DNA from: Apiotrichum sp. Y4204 | Taxonomy: Eukaryota; Basidiomycota; Tremellomycetes; Trichosporonales; Trichosporonaceae | DNA length: 64,000 nt | Assembly: GCA_025531455.1 (NCBI GenBank) | Contig: JAMYHL010000014.1 | Span: 62,001-126,000, forward strand | Direction of reading: 5' to 3' | Notes under the pieces: model-generated | What the model was told of the DNA's origin: nothing | Databases searched by the model: none | What the model saw: the letters and a program-made list of their open reading frames with translations, nothing else | Shown here: positions 36,132 through 47,883 of the stretch, piece by piece | Layout: the number at the start of each line of letters is the position of its first letter | How positions within the stretch are numbered: position 1 is the first letter of the stretch | Translations under genes and position numbers: made by a program

Positions 36132-37358
36132 CCTCGGCGGTGCTTGCGGCGGTGGCGGCGAGCACGGGCGGTGAGGAGATAGGATAGAGGTGGGGGAGAG
36201 AGAAAGAGGGGATGGGGGTGAATGTGGAGATAGATAGATATGGTGACAGAAAAATCTTTAGTACTCACTCCATGGCGAATCCAGGGGGGTTGAAACGATA
36301 CACACTGATACGGTGGGAATAAAGTCTCGAGATGGGTGGATGATGTGGTGGCTTCTGCAAAAGCGACAGCAATCTGCCGTGTGTGGTGCCCGTGTCTCTC
36401 TCGGTTCTCTCCTGGTTTCCCGGTCCTGGTATCCTTGGTCCTGATCTGATAGCCGGTTTGAAGTGCCTACTGCTGTGCCCGGAGAGGCGATGTGGACGGA
36501 GCACGACGGAGCAAGACGGAGTAAAAATGGTCGGACTGACCGAGTACCGAGTGTGGGTATGGAAAAGGTGGTTGAATGGGTGACAGCACAACGAGGTGGC
36601 GAAATTGCTGGTTTGTATTCACACAGCGTATCAAGGCATGGATCAGCGGTGGGTCATAGCAACAAGGCACAAGGGCAGAGGAAGCTTGCTGATTGCTAGC
36701 CCTCTGGGAGCAGTCATGAGGCGCGCCATGGCCGGCCAGCCGGGGCTCAGGGCCGACACGTGGCACGGACCAGCCAATCCGCTGATCCGACGATCCCAAT
36801 GTCAATCTCAGGCCGTGCGGCGTACGCCCTTCCCACTGCCGCATCGCCGCCTCTGGCCCTCTGGCCACCTGCCCGCCCGCCGCTGACACGCCTTGATACG
36901 CGCTTGCCCGTTTCGGACTGGTCATGACATGTGCGCGATAAATGACATCGGATCTTCGGAGCGCATCGGCCCAACAAACCATGAGAGATACCATCAAGAA
37001 CATGAGATATGATGCACAGCACACTATTTTGGATATACTTATCAGGAGATAACGCTGGACAGAACGGGCTGGCTGGAAGGCACGCGCGATGTGTTGGCCC
37101 ATGGCGTGTGAATTCCTCACCGGTCGCATCCGCAATCCACCACCACCACAAACGTTTCGCTTCACTTTTGCACGCCGCAACGCTGCTTCGGGTTCGGGCA
37201 CGGGGGGCGGGCAGGCGCGGCGGGAAGCACTCAGTTTCGAAGCCTTGGTATCGACATGACACTGACCTCGAGTCTTGAGCTTTTCACCTTTCAAGTCCTG
37301 CCAGCCACATGTCACACCGACCTCCACACCCCACAGGCACTCGTAGCTTGCGCTGCAG
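36132..37358. other. Intergenic, no gene seen
   Basis: Downstream of the decarboxylase and upstream of the APQ12-like gene. A long open frame antisense to the decarboxylase reaches into this region but has no family resemblance and was not accepted. Confidence 0.5.
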
Positions 37359-39885
37359 CTAGCAGTTCTCCTGCTGTACCTCACGCCACGCAGCGAGCGT
37401 CGCGTCTGCCTCCTTTTTGACCACATCCCACACATACTCGACGTCGGCGAATGTCGTGCGCAGCTGGCCCATCGCAAAGCGGATACAGAAAATGGAGCTC
37501 TCAGGGGTTTTGAGAAGTGTCTGCGTGAGCATCACCTCGGGGTGGTGCGAGAGACGGGCGTGCAGGTCTGCGTTGAGGGCGTTGAGCTCCGACTCGGTAT
37601 CCATACCCGCGGGTGCGAGGCGGAACGAGAGGAGCGCAAGCGACGGGGGCGTCACAATCTCAAAGTCCGGAGATTTCTTGATAAGCGCGGCAAGCTCCTT
37701 GCAGTGCTCGATTCCCGCACGCAGGTGCGCCTGCAGCCCCTCAACACCATAGCTGCGCAGCACAAACCACAGCTTGACACTGCGGAAGCGGCGGCCGAGC
37801 GACAGCTGCCAGTTCCTGTAGTCGATCACCGCACCCGAGTCGCCGTGCTTCGTGCGAAGGTAGACGGGCGTCACATCCAACGCCTCAGTGAGGTCGGTAC
37901 GGTCGCGAACGAAGAAGAGCGCTGTGGTCAGGGGAGAACGTGAGACCGGGAGATGCGTGAAGAAGGGGACAGGAAACGGGGTCTTCACAGCAATGGTGTG
38001 GGAATGAGGCTAAGCGCAAGCATTCCAGCAGCTTTGATATACGACAAAACACTTATCGCACCGCACAGATGGGACAAACAGTGGGATGGGAGGGTGTGAA
38101 TCGCGACAGGAGGAAGGCCCACACATTGCGTCGTGTGCAGCGCGCTCCACCGTGTTTGCCACTGCTGAACTGAATCTCTTTGTTTGCACCTGGTTTCTCT
38201 CCATAGTTTCATCCGCGTTCCGCCTCTGACTTGCCCCTGTCTTCTCCACTCACAACAGTCAAAGCCGACAAGACCCCACTTATGGGCGTTGGTGCAGAAC
38301 GAGTCAGCATGGGCGTTCACCTCATCGAGACGCAAAGGTCCGCGCTGCTCGGGTAGCGCATAGGCGACACCAGCCCACTATTCCGTCAGCCAAATCCAAT
38401 CTCGCAGAAAGACGGAACGCACTGCAGCATCAACGTGCAGGAACATAGTGGGGTGCTCCTTCACAACTGCGGCGATATCGGCGATGTGGTCGACGGCGCC
38501 GGACGATGTCGTGCCGACAGTTCCGACTGGTCGTCAGCTTTGACTCTCATATCACGCAGCTGCTTTGTACGCACTGACGAAGAACGGCGTGAGGCCGTTC
38601 TTTACGTCCTCCTCCACGGCGGCGCGCAGCGTGTCTCCGCGCAGCGCGTACCCGTCTTCAGCGTGGACAGGGAGGGCGCGGAAGTGCATGCCAAGGATAC
38701 GTCCGGCCTTGGTGCCGAGACTGTGCGTCTGCGTGGAACCGTACATCACGAGTTTGGAGGTGTACTCGTCGCGGATCGACTGGGGGACGTCGACCGGCTC
38801 GTCGCCGTTCGCGCCGTTTGAGCCGTTCGCCCCCCGAGACAGAGTGCGGAGTGCGCGCTCGCGCGCGGCTATCGCCGCAGTGAGGGCAACCTCTGACGCC
38901 GAGTTCTGTGGTCAGTTCGAGCAAATATTTTGTGAGCTCACGCCAATGACACCGCCGCCCTTGCCGGAACTGCCGAGGAAGACGTCGTCGAGCCCGAGAA
39001 TCTTGCCCATCCAGTCCATGACGACCTGCTCAAGCTCTGTGCATGCGGGAGAGCATGCCCACTGTTGTTAGCTGAGATGTAGGTTGTAAGCTGAGGGAGA
39101 GGAACAGAGGATCAGCGTTGCAGCTAAATCACTTTCTTCAAGCTGAGAGCCGTCGCTTCTGTGACACTTGTCTTCCTCTCCTCCCTGTAACACCCACGTT
39201 AAAGCCCGGGTTGGTGACCGAGGACGAGTACATGTCGCCGAGGATACTCTCGAAGGTGACCACGCCGGGGAAGTAGCCGAAGAACTTGCCATGCTGCCAG
39301 TGCGTGATGCCGGGCATGATCAGAGACTGGAAGTCGGCGGCAATCTTGTCGAAAGACTGGCCCTTGGCTGGTGCGGTGTCTGACATTAGAACACGGCATT
39401 GGGTTTCAAGGAGGGAAGAAGAGCGGAGGCAGGTCATCGGAAGAACGTGAAGCGCGTTCGTCTCGCTGCCCACTGTGCGCTGCTCGCAATGCTCCATCCA
39501 TCACACTGCACCTAAACTTTGTCTCCTCCCTCCATGTTACCCACCCGGCAGCTCCTTAAGGAGATATCCCGGCTCGACCTCGGCCTTCACATTGCGGTTG
39601 GGCAGGTCCTTGTAGTACTCGCAGATCTGGTCGATGGCGGCGTAGCCTGTGGAAATGCAGGAGGTGAGGGGTCAAGCAGAAATTCCGGATTGATTGCAGA
39701 GTGCACAGCGTGTGGACGAAGAATTCGGAGGTGAGAGGAATGATCGCGGCAAGACACGGATACGCGGGTCAGTCGGATGAGAGCGCACGGGACAACCCGA
39801 ATAAGAAATCACGTCAGCACACACGTCGAGCTATCGGGCCAAGCGGGACACACGTACCGGCCTTGCGGAACTCTTCGACATCCAT
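37359..39885 (-). CDS. Aromatic-L-amino-acid decarboxylase (PLP group II)
   Basis: Eight exons: 39885..39858, 39646..39545, 39379..39198, 39061..38942, 38905..38575, 38526..38423, 38377..38254 and 37921..37359 (517 aa). Landmarks are [80 protein letters not shown] (PLP-binding Asp) and [17 protein letters not shown]. The lysine of NAHKW, near residue 322, carries PLP. The family converts DOPA, tryptophan or tyrosine to the amine plus CO2; the preferred substrate cannot be told. One unusual insertion, a Gly/Asn-rich loop ([15 protein letters not shown]), lies after the AIAARERAL helix. All joins keep frame and family order. Confidence 0.9.
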
Positions 39886-40349
39886 GTTGAGATGGTGAAG
39901 TGTAGATGAAGATGGGATGTAAAAAGCAGAATAGATTTCTGTTTCTGCATGGGCAAGATCGGGATGACGGATGTGGTGGCAGTTGGTGGTTGACTCGATC
40001 CCGGTTGAAGCGACGGATATGGGCGGCATGCGGAGGTCGCCGTGCGGCGTCTTGATAAGCGATCGGCTGTGGGGGCCCACTGCGTTTCACAGTGTGCAGC
40101 GTTGTCAATCTTGAACATCAATGGTGGGAGATGTCTGATGCATGCATACAGTGTAGTCTATGGTCTAGCTGTGGCAAGAGGAGTGTAGTGCGAGTGTTGT
40201 GAATGCATGACAATGGCTCGTCGACGAGCCGTGACTAAGTTTGACACAGGCGATAAATGGCCGTCGTGGCCGTTGTGCCATCCCCGATGCTTCACTGATT
40301 AGAGAGGCCGAGAGATTTAGCAGCGAGGGCTCGCGTTCTCATAGTCTGT
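39886..40349. other. Intergenic, decarboxylase promoter side
   Basis: No gene is seen between the decarboxylase start and the J-protein stop, both on the minus strand. Confidence 0.5.
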
Positions 40350-41939
40350 TTAGCGGCGCACTTCCGAGAGATACCGCGTGTCGACGACCTCAATACCCTC
40401 AAGCCCCGGCCTTCCAGGTGGAAGCTCGATCGAATCTCCCACTTGTCGCGCAGCCCAGGACACGGTGGGCATCTCAACCGAAAACTTGACGAAGAGGTCT
40501 CCGCGGTAGCTCTTTCCACGCACGGGCATGCCCTCACCGACAATCCGGTACTCGTCACCGTGCTGAATGACGCGCTCGCCACGCCCCGAGACGACGCGGA
40601 TTCCCCGCCCATCAAGGTGGACCAGAAGCACGCGGTCAAATCCGAGGAGGGCCTCAGATAGGGTCAGAGTAACGTTCACGCTCAGGTCCGCCGGCGAAGC
40701 ACGCGCCCGTGCAAGGTTTGCGTGTACCTCGATACGGATGTGGAAGATAATATCTCCAGGAGGAACGTCCGGCTGCCAGTCAGTACATCACAGTGTAGAA
40801 ATATCGAGTTTGAGAAGCATCTCCAGGTCAGCGTGCTTTACTCACCTCCTCGTCGCCTTCGCCTTTCAATGCAATCCGCTCTCCGTCCTCTGTTCCTGGG
40901 TCGATATGGAACTCGACGCGCTTCTTCTCCTTGGTCACCTTCTTGCCCTTGCAGCGCTTGCAGCGATCCTTGTCGCGGATATGCGTGCCCTCCCCATTGC
41001 AGTCCGTACAGGTGACACGCATCTTCCCGACCACACCAGGAGCGATCTGGGAGTTAGCATCGTCAAGGCATGCGGAGCTGTCTGGGCCTAACTCACATGG
41101 CGGTCTGCGAACATGACACCCTTGCCCTCACACTTGCCACACTGGCTGAGCTTCATTCCCTCACGACCACCCCGCCTGCCGTTAGGTCATTGAGCATCAC
41201 AGCTACTCACCCCTTGCAGCTCTTGCACACGCGATCGCGTTCAAGCGCCATGACAACCTTCTTGCCCTTGTACGCCTCCTCGAGCGTGATGCTGTACTCG
41301 ACGTTTGTGTTTGCTCCACGCTGAGGTTTCGGTCTCTTCCCCGTGGGGTCGAATGCACCGCCGCCCATACCACCCATGCCACCCGGGAAACCTCCCATCC
41401 CGCCGAACATTGCCTCAAACATATCAAAATCGTCATAGCTCGGGCCTCGCGGTGGGCCATCCGGTCCAAACTGGTCGTAGCTAGCACGCTGGCGTCAGTG
41501 TCGACCGTGCGGATGTCGCCGGTGTATTTTCAGAAGGACACCGGCCGACGTGCGAAAACGGCAGACGCACCTCGTTCACATCAATTAGAATCTCATAAGC
41601 GTGCACAATGGACTGGAACGTTTCGTGCGCCGACGGATCATCAGGGTTCTTGTCCTGCAGCGTTAGTGGTGGGTGAGAAGGGCAGATTCCGGTCCAAGGA
41701 CCACATTGCTGGAACTAATCTTGTATATTCTCCCAGTGTAAATGCTTAAGGAGCGCCTGCACAATGGTGCTCCTGACAGAACTCACAGGATGATGCTTCA
41801 TTGCCTTCTTTTTGTACGCCTTCTTGATCTCGATCTCGGTGGCGTCGATGCTGACCTCGAGAAGGTCGTAGTATGTCGTGTCGGCCACCACTAAGAAGTT
41901 TAGCAAAAACCCCCGAGCGCGCAAATTGTATGGCTCACT
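40350..41939 (-). CDS. Type I J-domain protein (DnaJ/Hsp40, XDJ1-like) with spliced start codon
   Basis: Exons 41939 (the A of ATG only), 41890..41787, 41654..41571, 41488..41211, 41175..41097, 41046..40846 and 40772..40350 give 389 aa. The J domain is [13 protein letters not shown] to HHPDKNP (HPD at 34-36). A Gly/Phe/Met-rich region follows, then four zinc-finger motifs (CKSCKG, CGKCEG, CTDCNG, CKRCKG) and the C-terminal substrate-binding domains ending YLSEVRR. There is no CaaX box and no organelle leader, so it resembles XDJ1 more than YDJ1 or MDJ1. It would stimulate Hsp70. No in-frame ATG precedes the [10 protein letters not shown] start. Joining CTCAAAA|GTGAGCC to TTCTTAG|TGGTGGCC makes AAAATGGTGGCC, giving exactly 35 codons before the next junction. 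Confidence 0.87.
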
Positions 41940-42813
41940 TTTGAGTATAGTTTTGGTGACGACAAACGATCAGAACAAGGGAGTTGTGAAGCAACAAGAA
42001 CGCCAGAAAGTGAGGATGTGTGCGATTTAGCTACTGGATGCTTCCAAGATCCAAGATCCATGACCTGGGGGTGCAGAAGCAATGTTCTCGAAATCAGAGT
42101 GACGGAGATCCATTCTTCCTCCGAGTCACGTGAGTGAGCCATTGTACAGCCCAACACCCGATCGCGGCTCCCGACCTTTCTCCCCTGTCCTTCTCCCTTC
42201 CGCCCTCGGCTGCGACGCGCCCAGGGTCCCAAGGTCCCCCAATTCCGGCCAATTCAAACTCTGACCACACGCGCGCGATCCCAAAGCCACGACAAAAGAT
42301 CAATCGGATCGCGGTGTTGACACGCCAAAGCAAAACAACGACGAGCACAGCTCCATCGACAGTGATCAAGCAGGGGAGAAAGGAGACGGACATGCTTGTT
42401 TGTCATGTATGGAGTTTGGGAGGGTTACATCTTGGATTAGCGTACAGCATGGAACACAGCATGAAAGATTGTCTGGCAGGATGAAACGCACAGCCCGAGA
42501 CAGGGCTGTTGAGCGGGAGGAGCTACTGTGGTACTGTGGGTGGGGACGTGTTTCCACTCGTCAAAGTCTCCCTCCCTCTTTGTCGCCATCACTCACAGCG
42601 GCCTCACCATCAACAAGTCTCCGTCGTTGTTTTCCTTGTTTCATCTGTACCTCTCATCGCATCTTCATAGCATAAAATCGACACGCCGCAATCAACGACC
42701 AGCACGCACATTTGTCCAGCCAAAAGCTCAGCCCTCGGGCAACCTTCCCTCCTCTCCCTTCAAACCCTCCCCTCCAACCTTGACCTCTCCACCTGTCCAA
42801 ATCTCGCTCCGCC
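41940..42813. other. Divergent promoter region of J-protein and TBC genes
   Basis: 874 bp with no gene seen. It contains TCACGTGA at 42126-42133 and a pyrimidine-rich stretch before the TBC start. Confidence 0.5.
42126..42133. promoter_or_regulatory. TCACGTGA palindrome between divergent genes
   Basis: E-box-type octamer, 187 bp from the J-protein start. Binding by a bHLH factor is inferred from the motif alone. Confidence 0.35.
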
Positions 42814-45800
42814 ATGTCGTCTCCCAAGTCCGAGATCCGCCCCTCGCTCGAGCTGGACCTCGGTGCGACTGACGAGATAGCTCTCGACGACGACATTGTC
42901 CAGGCGATTACGACCGGAGTTAGTCCGACTGGAAGCCAAGGCGGGCTCAGCGCACGCAGCACGTCGCCGATCGCCATGAAGCGCACTGCGTCGTCGTCGT
43001 CTGCTGCGTCTGGCTCAGATCGTCTCAGCCCCAGCTCCTCCTCTGCCGCCAGCAAGGTTCGTGCTGCGGCTGCCATGTGGGAGACAAAGCCCTCGGCCTC
43101 TCTGGCACCTCGTCCCGTTACTGGCCGTAAGCGCTCTGGCACCAATGTCAACCGCCCAAATGTCGCCGCTGCAGCGAGCAAATTTGAAGGAAGCACGGCT
43201 ACAAACGGCGCACGCCCCCTGTCACCACCGTCGTCCTCGCCACGTCTCGGTTCCTCGCCGGGTAAGGCATCGACCCTGTCTTCTCTGGACAAGTCGCCAG
43301 GCAAGTCTGAGAAGCCAGGCCTCAAACCCCTCAGGCTGGGAGGTAGCTCTCGGACAACCCCTTCAGCGGAGCCGCCGGTTACGGTCGCCGCCGTGGAACC
43401 ACCCTCCCCCGGGCCCGAGCCGGAGCGTGCTGCCGTCGATGCGTCGGACGGCCCTACCCTTAGCGTTTCGCGCTCTCCATTTGGCAGCTCCGAAAAAGCA
43501 GCTTCTCTCGCACCGTCACCCAGGTCCGTCATTTCGGACCTGTCCGAGTACGAGTCAGTGGATGGCGGAACACCGCCGCTGGACGCACCTGAGCCCCTTG
43601 AGTCGACTCTGGCGCACGACAATTCCACTTCTGCGCTTGGACTGCATGTGGACAAGAAGCAGCCCCCTCTCGCCTCAGCCTCCGAACATGATTTGTTTGT
43701 TCGGTCTCCGGTGGACTATGATACGACCGAGCGCCAGGAGACCAGGAAACACACCCCCGAGCCCAGCGGAAAGCCTGCATTGCCAGCTTCTGTTCCTCTG
43801 ATGCCTGTGTCGCTCGATTCGCCGCCCCTCGACGCGCACGACCAACAGACCGTTGACAGCGCACGTACTGAGTCCCTCAAGCTTGAGACCATCGACCTTG
43901 ACGGCCAGCCCCCCCGCACGACCAGTCTAAACACGTCGACTTCGACCCTTCGGCCCTCTACGTCACACGCGAAGCCAGCGGGTTCGGCCCCAGCGGCCTC
44001 CGAGCCTGAGACGATCGTCACGCCCGCATCGCCTGTCCACGGCATGCCAGCCCTGCAGGATCTCAAGCGCGAACCTACAGGCGATGAGGAGCTCAGTCGT
44101 TCGCCCATCTCTCCCGCGGAATCCGCCCCGCGCTCAGCAGGCTCGCACCTCAGCGACGTTCCTCTTACGCCGGCAAAGTTGCCTTCCAGCAGCCCCGTCA
44201 CGCCCGCTCCTACGCGCATGGCCTCCTTGTTTACACGTGTTCTCGATTATGGCAAACAGACCACCCAGACTCCCGACGCAAAGCCCATTGCCAAGGAGTC
44301 CGATACACCACCCACTCCCGACGAGAAGAAACTCCCTGTCCTCCCGGAGATGCCACGCAAGTCGAGTTCCACCAGCAGTGGAAAGGGCGGCTTCTTTACC
44401 TCGGCATCCAGCTTTTCGTTCAACCTGCCCTCTCTGCCTCTGGCTCCGCTGCGCACCGCCCCCACGGCCGACGCGTCGCCTCCCCAAGAGACAACGCCTA
44501 CCATGGGCAGCAACGCCTCGCTCGCGGAGCCCAAGGCTGCCACAACATGGCGCTCAACAATGTCCAACTTTCTTCAATCGCGCGCCAGTGCCGCCAGTGC
44601 TGGCAGCGGTGCCAGTGCTGCGTCCACGCCCCTTCCTTCCCAGCCGTCCAACGGTAGCTCCTCCGCTAATCTCCTCCTGCACCGCCTTGACTCGCCGACT
44701 TCTGTGCGTGATCGCCGTATCTCTCGCGAATACGGCGGTGGCGAGCGCTTACGGGAGGGCTTTGACCGCGTGCGGAACGAGATGGAGGGCGCCGCGCGTG
44801 ATATCCGCCGCGAGATTGCCAATGGCGACGAGCACACTGAAGAGGACTCGATAGACTGGGCGTTCTGGGGCAGCGTCGTCCAAAACTACGAGGATGTTGC
44901 GCGGCAGAACCCCAAGGATCTCTCGAAGGCCATTCAGCAGGGCATTCCACCCGTAATCCGCGGTCCGATTTGGCAGCTTATGTCGAGCTCCAAGAGTGCC
45001 GAACTTGAGGAGACGTTCAAGGCATTACTCAAACTCACCTCGCCGTACGAGAAAGCTATTCAGAAGGACATTTCTCGCACCTTCCCCAACCACAAGTTCT
45101 TCAAGAACACGGGTGCCGGTCAGGACGGTCTCTACATGGTCGTCAAGGCGTACTCGTTGTATGACCGGGAAGTGGGATACACTCAGGGCTTGGCGTTCAT
45201 TGTTGCAGTTCTGCTGTTGAATGTGAGTACAATGTAACGAACGATTGCTGACCCCTAGATGCCCGATGAGGAGGCATTCTGTGTCCTCGTCCGCCTTATG
45301 GACTCCTACGGTCTCCGCTCGCACTATCTCGCCGACATGCCTGGGCTTCAGCTGCGCCTCTACCAGTTTGACCGCTTGCTCGAGGATGTTCTCCCGCTGC
45401 TGCACAGTCATTTCGTGCGCAAGGGCATCAAATCGAGCATGTACGCGTCGCAGTGGCTCATGACCTTGTTCTCGTATCGGTAAGTGCTGGGGAATTGAGA
45501 TCAGGATGCAGCTACTGACAGTCAGTCTCCCTATTGCCCTCGTGTATCGTGTGTTCGACATTGTTCTGGCCGAGGGAATTGAAGCGATCTTCCGGTTTGC
45601 TCTGGCGCTCCTCGCCAAGTCGGAGGAAGAGCTCATCAAGCTCGAGTTCGAGCCCATTCTGGCTTTGCTCTCGGGTGACCTGTTTGAAGCGTACCGCATG
45701 CCCGAAACTGAACGCGGTGACAACGAGTCTATCGGCGAGGGCGAGTGGCTCTCCAATGACTTTGTCCGCGATGCCTACAAGATCCACATGTGAGCGGAAC

Positions 45801-46278
45801 AGCGAAAACTGCTAAGATTACTAATTCTCACAGTACTCCTCTCATGCTCGACCACTACCAGGCTGAATGGGAGGAGAAGTGCCGCGCGCAGACCGAGCAC
45901 ATGCGCGAGCTTGACCAGCTGCGTAACGCCAATAGGCACCTTAGTTCCCAGGTGTGAGTACAGACAGATGCCAACGAGGTGGTGCGTGCACTAATTCTCA
46001 GCAAAACCCTCGAGTCTTCGCTTGCCGCCATCAACCAAGAGCACGTCGAGCTTGTTCGTCAACTCGTCATGGCCAAGATCGCCAAGGAGGATATGGAGAA
46101 TGAGCTGGTCAAATACAAGGCCATGTGCGCGCGTCTCTCACAGCAACAACTAGACGAGGACAGCTCGTCGGGTGTGCATGCTGGCCTTGCGCTCAGCCGC
46201 TCGACGTCGGGCTCGCCCGCGAGTGGGTTTCGCAGCGCGAGCGGGCGCGCCAGCGGCGCGTCCAGCCCGGTCAAGTAG
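42814..46278 (+). CDS. TBC-domain Rab GTPase-activating protein, GYP5-like
   Basis: Exons 42814..45222, 45259..45479, 45526..45789, 45834..45953 and 46002..46278 give 1096 aa. The first 670 or so residues are Ser/Pro/Thr-rich and likely disordered. The TBC core starts with IDWAFWGSVVQNY at about residue 679, then IPPVIRGPIWQLMSSS. Its catalytic arginine finger lies in IQKDISRTFPNHKFF (the IxxDxxR motif) and the glutamine finger in EVGYTQGLAF (YxQ). It continues through MPDEEAFCVLVRLM and SQWLMTLFSYRLPIALVYRVFD. A C-terminal coiled coil (about 990-1060) follows, as in GYP5/EVI5-type GAPs, which act on Golgi and exocytic Rabs. Both fingers are intact, so an active GAP is expected. The Rab target is unknown. 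Confidence 0.9.
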
Positions 46279-46651
46279 TCCTGCTGGCGGGATGAGGAAG
46301 ACATACGGCGCGGCTGGCCCGTGACCTGTTGCCGTGGCCAGAGGCCCAGGCTGACCTCGCGCTGTAGAGACCTAGAATCAGGAGATTGGCCAAAGCTGAA
46401 AATCGATTAGCATACCATTCAAAACCGAGGCACACACGCACGCACGACGTCCCCGCCAGGCTAGATACTATCCATTAACATTATACATTCATGCATGTCC
46501 TGAGACCAGGACCAGTGGTACAGGTTATGAGGCGAGGAAAACAAGGTGAAAGTGAGGTATGAAGGATATTGAAGCTGCTGGTTGTGAGAGCAGAGACGAG
46601 GAGGGAGGAGAGGATCGAAATGTGGCTCGTCGTGGACTGCAGCCAAGCCAT
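46279..46651. other. Convergent 3' regions of TBC and TAF9 genes
   Basis: 373 bp between the two stop codons. No gene is seen. Confidence 0.5.
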
Positions 46652-47612
46652 TCAAGCGTCGTAGTCCTCGTCGACCTCTCTTTCCTGTACCGGTTCCGGC
46701 GCAGCGACAGCACCAACGCCGACCTCCTCCATCTCGTCGTCGTCTCCGTCAGCATCCATCTCCGCATCGCCATCGGCATCGGCGTCCTCATCCATCTCGC
46801 CGTCTGCGTCGTCCTCGCTCTCGCTATCGCTGTCGCTGTCGCTCTCGTCCTCGCTGAGCAGAGTGGCAGCCGATGTCGGCACGAGGTCGAAAGTCACCTC
46901 CGTCAGACGCTGGTTTGGTGGTGGAAGGCGGACGACCTCAAAGCTCTCGGGCAGCGGCGGCAGCGGGTGCGAGTTTAGCTCGTGTGCCAAATTCGCGAGG
47001 TACTGTTGTTAGCGTGTGGGGACTAAGAGAATGGATGCAAGAAGGAAATAAGGGAAGTTGCCATGACCTGCTGTTCCCGTGACGACCATAGCAGGCATTT
47101 GCAGTCCCTCTGCTCCTCCGAGAGCAACAGGAACTTTGCTCTCCTCTCCACTCCACTGATCCACAGACTCACATCACGAGGCGGTGCTTCAACAAACTCG
47201 TACCGCCGGCGCATCTGGATGGCAAGCTCGACATCTTCCTTTTCAATGCGCCCCGATTGGCCAGCTGGACGCGCGGCGTGGTCCGCAAGTGATTGTGCGG
47301 ACTGGAGCACCTCGGCTGTGTAGCCTGTTGTCAGACGGGAACAAAGATGGTATTTAAGAGAGAAGGGAGAAAGGTAGTGGGTCGACTTCGAGGCAGGTAC
47401 CCAACCCTGCAACACGGCGTCTTTCTCAACCCAGCTGGGCTCTCTCGATACCCACGGTGCGCAAAGTCAAGCAGCTGGTGGATGACGCGCTCGTCCGCGT
47501 CCCCAATACCCTTGGATGCGAGGATGAGCGCGAGCAGCCGTCCGTCGCGAGGTACTGAGGTTAGCTCTTGTGTAAGGTCGCTGAGCTTACTTGTCTTGTT
47601 TGTGGTTGTCAT
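46652..47612 (-). CDS. TAF9: TFIID/SAGA subunit TAF9
   Basis: Exons 47612..47456, 47324..47173 and 47002..46652 give 219 aa. The histone fold reads PRDGRLLALILASKGIGDADERVIHQLLDFAHRYTAEVLQ in overlapping elements. It continues with DHAARP and KEDVELAIQMRRRYEF, then EAPPRDVYLANLAHELNSHPLP, which is the conserved TAF9 region after the fold. TAF9 pairs with TAF6 in TFIID and SAGA and supports activator-dependent transcription. The C-terminal 80 residues are strikingly acidic (runs of Asp, Glu and Ser), an extension absent in the minimal fold. A GTAAGC...CTCAG pair at 47590-47555 could be a 36-nt in-frame intron removing 12 residues between MTTTNKT and PRDGR. Confidence 0.87.
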
Positions 47613-47883
47613 TGTGGATGATGGATGGAGTGGTTGGATGGAGTGCAGTTGTGGATGATCCTTCGATACCTGATTGTTGTCGAGCTCGAAACGCGACCTC
47701 GCCATTGGGGTTGTCACGTGATATTACAAAGTTTGATTAAACATTGTCATAACTGTAAGGAGCCAGCTACTAATCACCATCCTAATGACTTCTTCTCGAC
47801 CAAGGAATTTTCGTTGCTTCCCCTCCCTCCCTCGTCATTTGCTCGCCACCACAATCCCCGAGCTCACCATCACCCACTCCGCA
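47613..47883. promoter_or_regulatory. Bidirectional TAF9/ELP3 promoter with TCACGTGA
   Basis: 271 bp separate the divergent starts of TAF9 (47612) and ELP3 (47884). The palindrome TCACGTGA sits at 47714-47721, near the middle. An ELP3 start at an in-frame ATG at 47785 would shorten this region. Confidence 0.5.

Noticed and set aside
36467..37477. A 336-residue minus-strand frame
   Set aside because: It runs across the 3' end of the decarboxylase gene in another frame. Its composition is random (many Cys, Arg and Ser) and it has no recognisable domain.
42654..43655. A 333-residue minus-strand frame
   Set aside because: Antisense shadow of the Ser/Pro-rich first exon of the TBC gene.
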